Shown here: one piece after another, positions 58,800 through 64,000 of the stretch
Position numbering within the stretch: position 1 is the first letter of the stretch
How the letters are laid out: every line of letters begins with the position of its first letter
Assembly: GCA_020744225.1 (NCBI GenBank)
Contig: JAGMWG010000011.1
Coordinates: forward strand, 124,001 to 188,000
Direction: 5' to 3'
From: Paraphoma chrysanthemicola
Taxonomy: Eukaryota; Ascomycota; Dothideomycetes; Pleosporales; Phaeosphaeriaceae
Length of the DNA stretch: 64,000 nucleotides
The notes under the pieces: model-generated
What the model saw: the letters and a program-made list of their open reading frames with translations, nothing else
What the model was told of the DNA's origin: nothing
Database searches by the model: none
Program-made: the position numbers and the translations under genes

Positions 58800-59883
58800 A
58801 TGAGTGGCTTTGCACATCAATCTGATGATCAACCTGATGGTGCGGTCAACCGCAGCAACATGGAAGGAGCCATGGCTTCCTGATCGAACGACATGGCCGA
58901 GTGGATTGAAGACCTTACAAAAACTGACAGCAAGGCCACCGACGACGGGTCTGAGGTTGCCCTGTGGCAAAACCGTCAACAAGGCACTCACCCATCATGG
59001 ACGGAGCCAAGGGCGAAGCTTTTCGCTACTTCCCAGACAAGAATGCCGCGCCGAGAGAAGCCAATGAGACGAACTTTGCGTCATGAAGAACAAATGCGCG
59101 AGGCTGATGCCGCCGAGGACACTTTGAAGGCACTCGGGGCTCATCAATTGAACTACTGAACTGGCTACATTCGATCGAGCGGTCCAAGATACCATGCAGC
59201 AGCTCGAGGCTAAAGACAGCCGAAGCAAGAAGAGAGCGAACGGGAAAGCCCGGACGAGACTGTTCAGGACGCTTCAAATCGTCACGAAGAGGTCCCGCTG
59301 CAGTCGAAAACGATCCCCGTATGATCTTCCACTGACCAAGACTGCCGCTCCTGTCACTTTGCCTATGTCACGTCAGGTTGTACCGAGTCCCTATGAGGAC
59401 AAAACCCTGCACACACTCGTGTCAGCTGCGGTCTTGACAACTCAACAGCAGACGCAATCCACTAATCTATCCCCGCGTGTTCCTCCCGAACACCATACAG
59501 CAATAAGACAATATTCGGCCATGGTCAAGCAAGAGTCTCAACCGAAGCTCACTGTTGGGTCAGCAGTCTTTGCAGATCTTTTTCAAAATCCTGCATTGAT
59601 GTGGAACCGGCACGAGGCCGCCGTGGATTAGCGCTTTGCGGCTTGTGGTGTCCCTTTCATTGTCCGGAATACGAAACTCGCCATCCAGAAGGCCACCCAA
59701 AAGAAAGGCTTCCAGATCCAAGCCGAGAACGAGCTCCGGTCGCCAATGCTTAGCGCATCACTGAATTACATGCAACTACCGGCACACGGGCTTGTAACAC
59801 CGACTTTGGTGGTACGGTCTTTGACGTTGAATTCCCAAAGACGCATTATGGGAACTAGCTTCGACACAGCTGTGGAATTTTTC
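58800..59883 (+). pseudogene. Degenerate hypothetical gene
   Basis: From ATG 58800 one frame runs through TGA 58881-58883 and on (MAEWIEDLTK...) to TGA 59157-59159. In another frame, 59194-59883 is coherent apart from one TAG at 59629-59631: it continues with ACGVPFIVRNTKLAIQKATQ and QRRIMGTSFDTAVEFF to a TGA. Coding-like composition, charged residues and read-through coherence suggest a once-intact gene broken by several stops and at least one frameshift. An alternative is a multi-exon gene I have not spliced. No family recognised. Confidence 0.35.
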
Positions 59884-60912
59884 TGAAGGTGGTCAGAGCT
59901 GGAATCAACTTGGCTGGACCCCTGGCGGCTATCTTCGTATCAAAGCACCGTGCGCAGCTACCCGGAATCACGGTGCAACGGGCTGAATTCCCCTGGAGTT
60001 CAGCAGTTGTGCATTTACTGCAGAGGGCATCTCAATCCCAGATTCACAGATGCTCGGCCCATTGATGCCCATGTTAAGTACTAGCCTGTAGGAGACACAT
60101 TCCCGGTCTGCATAATGTTCTTGCAAGGGCAGTCATCTTCATGTCATCTTCCCTGATTCGCCCCTTGAACAAGCGGATCCTAGCTGCAACGCCATTGGTG
60201 CAGTCAGCAAAGAGATTGAATTCTCTGGCGTGTGGATGGGGAGCGTAGACTGTTTGTCAGATGGCTGTATGCTCATTCCCGGACGAGCAATTCTTGCCCG
60301 CAGAGCGAGGGAATGCTGTGGCACTTGGGAATGAAGATTCTTATACTTATTAGCCTTTTCTACTTTTATCCTGCGCCATCCTATGTCAACTCATGCCCTT
60401 ACTGTAACGTGCTGATAATTTCTTCACTCACACAGAAATAATGACCCTGGAGTAGGACCTGCCGTCTTCCGGGTCTGGACATGCTTAGTGCAAAACTCCT
60501 GAACTGCGGGGTGACTTCACTTGGGAATGCCTGGACTCATTCAGGAAGTTTCCTGCGGATGGCAGCTCTGTATGCATATTCATGTTATTTCATTTCGACC
60601 TAACATCTCCTATCAAGTGGATCAATCGACTCATGGAGCAGTGCGATTGGCACAAAAGCTCAGGTCCGGCCTCTCAAAGTTGTCTTCAGTGAAGTACACT
60701 GAACGTTGCTGTACTAACAGGTTTGGCAGAAGCACGTAGTATAGAGTTCCTTAAATTCCACGAGCATGACATTCTGCGGTGCTTTAGTCCACAAGGCCTC
60801 CTGTCGATCTTCAATCTGGGCTCACACACCCTATCCTGTCATGCAAAGAATCTTCCAAGAGCCCAAGCAATTTTGAGAATGCGACGGTCATATCATCCAC
60901 CAGCCCTCAAAG
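59884..60912. other. Intergenic, possible further remnants
   Basis: Open frames are short; nothing recognised. It includes the 3' flank of the minus-strand gene ending at 60913. Confidence 0.4.
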
Positions 60913-63075
60913 TTAATGCTGGGATGAGCGTTGCGACGAGGCCGCCTCCTGAGCCCGCCTCTCTCTCTCCACATTCGTTGGTCGGCCTCTCTTCTTCTTT
61001 GGAGACACATCTACATCCGCCTGCGTGCCGTTCCCTCTCAACCCTTTCTCACTGGCTCTCATCATCTCAATTTCTTCCCTGACTTTCTCTTCTGCTGCAT
61101 TCCATTTCACTGCTCCAACGCCATCAAAATCCTTTTCCTTCACGCCAAGGAACTCCATAATCACTGCCCCTTCTTTGCCAGCCCTCTCGCTCTTCTTTCC
61201 AGTCAGCAGCAATCCCAAGTCCATCGCCAGCATGATGTATCCGTTCCCAAGACAGGTCAAACCCAAGGCGTACCCTTCTGCGCTTGTCGTAAGCGTTATG
61301 CTACGACACGACGCGTGTGGTGGCGCCGAAAAAGCTAGAATCGAATACGCCATGGGCCGCGGTGGAAGAGAAAGTCTCGCCGTGTACGTGTGATTCGCGA
61401 CATTGAAGCCGGATGGACGCTGAATGGAGAGCGTGCGTTGACCGTATCCATACTTGTCGAGATGTGCGCTACTGTATTGGGGACAGTACAAGGAATAAAT
61501 GCCTTCGAGCTTGCCCAGCGGTACAGGGATACCTGCAATGATCGCATTGCTCAGAAAGCGCTCAGCCTCCCGAGCCGCGGCGACGGCGTGGTCGAAAGCG
61601 ATCTGTTCAGCATCGCTGCATATAGTGATTTTGACCATGCTGGAGTCATCCTCGCGCATAAGTTGGAGGACCTGTTCGGATTTGGAGGAGCAGCCCGTAG
61701 CATTCTTCAGGCATGGCAGAGGTCCAGCCGCATCGTTAATGCCTTTTGAGCGAAGGTGCGCATGAAGATGGCCCAACTCGGTGGTGAAGTCGACTGTGGC
61801 TTGAGAGGCCCCAGAGACGCCTTCAATAGTATGACCGCTCTCTTCCTTCCGAGCTCCTGGCTTCGTTGTCTTACACTGGGAACTGGGCGCGAAGAACGGA
61901 TCAAAGTCGGAGAATGAAATGGGAGATGGCTTGCCGATGCGAGCAAAGGCGTCTTTGATGCTCAAGGAAGATACACTTGACACTGAGGCAGCACGTCCAC
62001 TTGGTCGGGGCCTAGATTTGTTGCTTAGTGGCTGCGTTCGACGCAGGTTGGCGGTTGTAAGAGCCGGTACTTCATGTTGAAGGCCTTCCTTTGCAGTGTT
62101 AGACTGCGCCGCAGAGACGCTATCAAATGGTTGTTGACTTAATTCGTCGACCTTTGAGCGCCTGCTTCTAGTGTTTGTTCCACATGTCGCCGAGAGACTG
62201 AACGGAATGGGCGTCTTCCATCCACCACTCGCCTGTCGTGGCATCTGCGATGGCGGAGTCTCGCTCACCAGTAGCTCTGAAACTCCTTCACCACGCGGTG
62301 TACGGGGATGAAGCAGGGAGCCGATGGTGCTGGAGACACGCAAAGACGACTTCTGTGGAGGCGGGAGCGGAACCGGTGTCTTTCTTGGTGTCGTTACATA
62401 AGGCGACGCGATTGCCGTTGGAGCTTTGCTTTGGCTGGAGACGGTCTTCGTAGGCAGACTCTCTCGCTGCTTGCTCGCCTGGTCCTTCGTTGCTTTGTCT
62501 GATACGTCGAGTGCTGTAGTAATGGTAGGCTTGGCCGGGCCGGACTCTCTACGCTTGTCCTTCTTTCTCTTCTTAGATGAGTTTTCGGCGACTCTCGTGG
62601 GCGCAGTTTCGCTCTCAGGCTGCACTGCCTCGATGAAAGAGCCGGAGTCGCCGGTTTCAGCCTCACCAGATGGATGTGCTTGAGCATCTGCCCCGCTGTG
62701 TCTCTTACGTTTCTTGCCAGACTCATCGACGCCGTGCGCGCCTTTGTCCTTCTTCTTCTTGGACTTCTTGCGGTCTTCTCCTGGCGGTTGATGTGCAACG
62801 GCACTAGCTGGTGCTGTAGCAGGGCCAGTAAGGTCGTTGATTTGATGCGCTGCTGACGCGTTCATGGACTTTTTCTTCTTCTTGTCTTTTTTCTTGGGCA
62901 CATTATCTGCCATCCCGTTCACAGAGCGCGCCGCTTCGTCGATCGCGGCTTTAGATGGCTTTGTTTGCGGCCTGTCGTCCTGGAAATCCATCGTATTATA
63001 CACATGACGCCGTGCTGGAGGTGCATCGCCGTAGAGGTGATGTTGCGGAATCTTGTACAAACCGAACGGAGGCAT
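60913..63075 (-). CDS. Lys-rich nuclear protein with C-terminal AT-hook, 720 residues
   Basis: A single uninterrupted frame from ATG 63075; a second ATG at 62991 (residue 29) is an equally possible start. The N-terminal third is dominated by lysine clusters (KKKDKKKKK at about 61-69, KKSKKKKDKGAH, KKRKRHS, KKRKKDKRRES), typical of nuclear or nucleolar targeting. The middle (about 200-430) is Ser/Pro/Thr-rich and probably disordered. A folded-looking domain spans about 440-680 (FTTELGHLHAHLRSKGIND, DAEQIAFDHAVAAAREAERF, a Gly/Leu-rich CLGNGYIMLAMDLGLLL). Near the C-terminus SPKKKRGRPTN is a canonical AT-hook (RGRP core), binding the minor groove of AT-rich DNA. Family not named. An AT-binding protein beside an AT-saturated island is suggestive but not evidence of a link. 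Confidence 0.8.
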   Translation of the reverse strand: MPPFGLYKIPQHHLYGDAPPARRHVYNTMDFQDDRPQTKPSKAAIDEAARSVNGMADNVPKKKDKKKKKSMNASAAHQINDLTGPATAPASAVAHQPPGEDRKKSKKKKDKGAHGVDESGKKRKRHSGADAQAHPSGEAETGDSGSFIEAVQPESETAPTRVAENSSKKRKKDKRRESGPAKPTITTALDVSDKATKDQASKQRESLPTKTVSSQSKAPTAIASPYVTTPRKTPVPLPPPQKSSLRVSSTIGSLLHPRTPRGEGVSELLVSETPPSQMPRQASGGWKTPIPFSLSATCGTNTRSRRSKVDELSQQPFDSVSAAQSNTAKEGLQHEVPALTTANLRRTQPLSNKSRPRPSGRAASVSSVSSLSIKDAFARIGKPSPISFSDFDPFFAPSSQCKTTKPGARKEESGHTIEGVSGASQATVDFTTELGHLHAHLRSKGINDAAGPLPCLKNATGCSSKSEQVLQLMREDDSSMVKITICSDAEQIAFDHAVAAAREAERFLSNAIIAGIPVPLGKLEGIYSLYCPQYSSAHLDKYGYGQRTLSIQRPSGFNVANHTYTARLSLPPRPMAYSILAFSAPPHASCRSITLTTSAEGYALGLTCLGNGYIMLAMDLGLLLTGKKSERAGKEGAVIMEFLGVKEKDFDGVGAVKWNAAEEKVREEIEMMRASEKGLRGNGTQADVDVSPKKKRGRPTNVERERRAQEAASSQRSSQH

Positions 63076-63579
63076 GTTCGAGTTGCCCTAATACTACGCT
63101 GAAAGTCAGTCGTGCCTTCTCCAATGGCTAGCAGCTTGTACCAAACGTATCGCGTGACGCGTAATTTTGGAAGATCAGATTGAAGAAGCGAAGACGGCTA
63201 CGCGTTCCAAAATTGCACCTACAGGACGCGCAGGCGCGGAGATGGAGTCGAAAAGAAAGTAGAGCAGAAGAGTAGACCGCAACTGTGTATTAGTGAGGGT
63301 GAGCCGAAGCAAGGAAATGGGGTTTGGCCACGTGCCACGTGCAGCGCGGTGAAGGTGAATGCGGATATCGGCGTGTTTTGGCAATCGACACTCGCTTGCA
63401 CCCGTATGAGCCGACAAGGGACGCCCATCGCAAAATCAAGCCAGGCCAATCCGAGTATCGCGAATGAAAGGATGTCTTGCTGTAGCGACGTCTACCTTCT
63501 ATGGGCTCTATATGCAAATGCAGTCACTTGAAACAATACTACAGATTTCCCTCTGTGACATGCGTCTCTCCATGGCTAT
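63076..63579. other. Intergenic between two minus-strand genes
   Basis: Promoter region of the AT-hook gene and 3' end of the Ca2+-ATPase gene. A CACGTGCCACGTG-like pair (63330-63342) could be an E-box-type site; otherwise nothing. Confidence 0.4.
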
Positions 63580-64000
63580 TTACTCCTTCTTCGGCCGACC
63601 GTTCTGCACGCTGCCGTTGTACTCTTCAATCTCGCCCTTGTTGATAAAGTACGCGCGCTCAAAGAACTTGAGCACTTCATCGATCAAACTAGAGCTTGTT
63701 AGCAGACTGTATAGGACTAAATCGAGGTGCTCTACTCACATAATTGGTGCGCTGATGTATAGCACCGCTCTCCACTCACTCCAGTCTAATGGAATCACGC
63801 TAAACAAGCCCTGCAAGAATGGGACGTAAAGGAGCGCAAAATGTAAAGCCATGCTCAAAGCGATAGCTGCGACGAGCATGGGATTGGCCCACAGGGGGAG
63901 TGTGAGCAAAGACTCGGAGCTACTGAGGGCATTCATGGCGTTCAGCATCTCAATGACCACCAGGATAGACAACGAAACCGTGGATGCTGACTTGGCCGCA
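63580..64000 (-). CDS. SERCA-type Ca2+-transporting P-type ATPase, C-terminal end (partial)
   Basis: Two exons are visible on the minus strand: 64000-63740 (continuing beyond the window) and 63688-63580, with a 51-bp intron 63689-63739 (GTGAGT...CTAG). The sequence SILVVIEMLNAMNALSSSES is a hallmark of sarco/endoplasmic-reticulum-type Ca2+ pumps around M8. It is followed by LPLWANPML, M9 (AIALSMALHFALLYVPFL), GLFSVIPLDWSEWRAV, and M10 (YISAPIILIDEVLKFFERAY). The tail ends in RPKKE. The product would pump cytosolic Ca2+ into the ER or secretory lumen. The catalytic P- and N-domains lie outside the window. Splicing joins ATT (Ile) across the intron in phase. Confidence 0.92.

Overview
The window comes from a filamentous ascomycete, probably a dothideomycete-type fungus. 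Evidence: short GT-AG introns of about 50-105 bp, a fungal Zn(II)2Cys6 regulator, a fungal SERCA-like Ca2+ pump, and a sharp two-part composition. Ordinary gene-bearing DNA (1-5530 and about 51600-64000) flanks a 46 kb AT-saturated island (about 5530-51590). In the island CpA is almost gone, TpA is everywhere, and every ancestral reading frame is full of TAG/TAA. This is the expected signature of repeat-induced point mutation (RIP, C to T mostly in CpA on either strand). The genus call is inference; no marker gene is present.

Left arm (1-5530): a two-exon Zn2Cys6 transcription factor, a frameshifted and truncated zinc alcohol dehydrogenase relic, and an unknown 305-residue ORF that ends about 120 bp before the first transposon end.

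The island is a nest of transposons that can be partly unstacked. A 3' fragment of a pogo/Fot1-type element on the minus strand starts at 5648. A gypsy LTR fragment at about 6053 was split by pogo copy P1 (6169-20052). P1 was split by chromodomain gypsy A1 (6889-15837, 5-bp TSD AATAG, two 510-bp LTRs), and A1 was hit by a younger pogo (7712-9560, TA target site proven by an empty copy at about 50339-50360). The right TIR of P1 was hit by a nearly unmutated 2.6 kb DDE transposon (17398-20042, 100-bp TIRs, TA TSD). A second pogo copy, P2, runs 20087-51478 and holds a gypsy B remnant, a 13.4 kb gypsy (C), a 7.5 kb copia, and gypsy A2 (44773-51163, TSD GTACT). Catalytic Asp codons read as Asn in nearly every pol and transposase, as RIP would produce.

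Two things stand out. First, three mutation strata let the insertions be ordered in time: saturated, intermediate (7712-9560), and almost clean (17398-20042, two CAG-to-TAG stops). Second, gypsy C carries about 4.5 kb of extra coding-like sequence between its integrase and its 3' LTR. One segment retains the spacing of an iron/2-oxoglutarate dioxygenase HxD...H motif, with all three metal ligands altered by RIP-type transitions.

Right arm (51590-64000): a minus-strand gene whose last part has two in-frame nonsense codons next to the island (probable RIP leakage), a GC-rich stretch, a conserved hypothetical gene, a three-exon basic nuclear-type protein, a degenerate gene, a 720-residue lysine-rich protein with a C-terminal AT-hook, and the 3' end of a SERCA-type Ca2+-ATPase running off the window.
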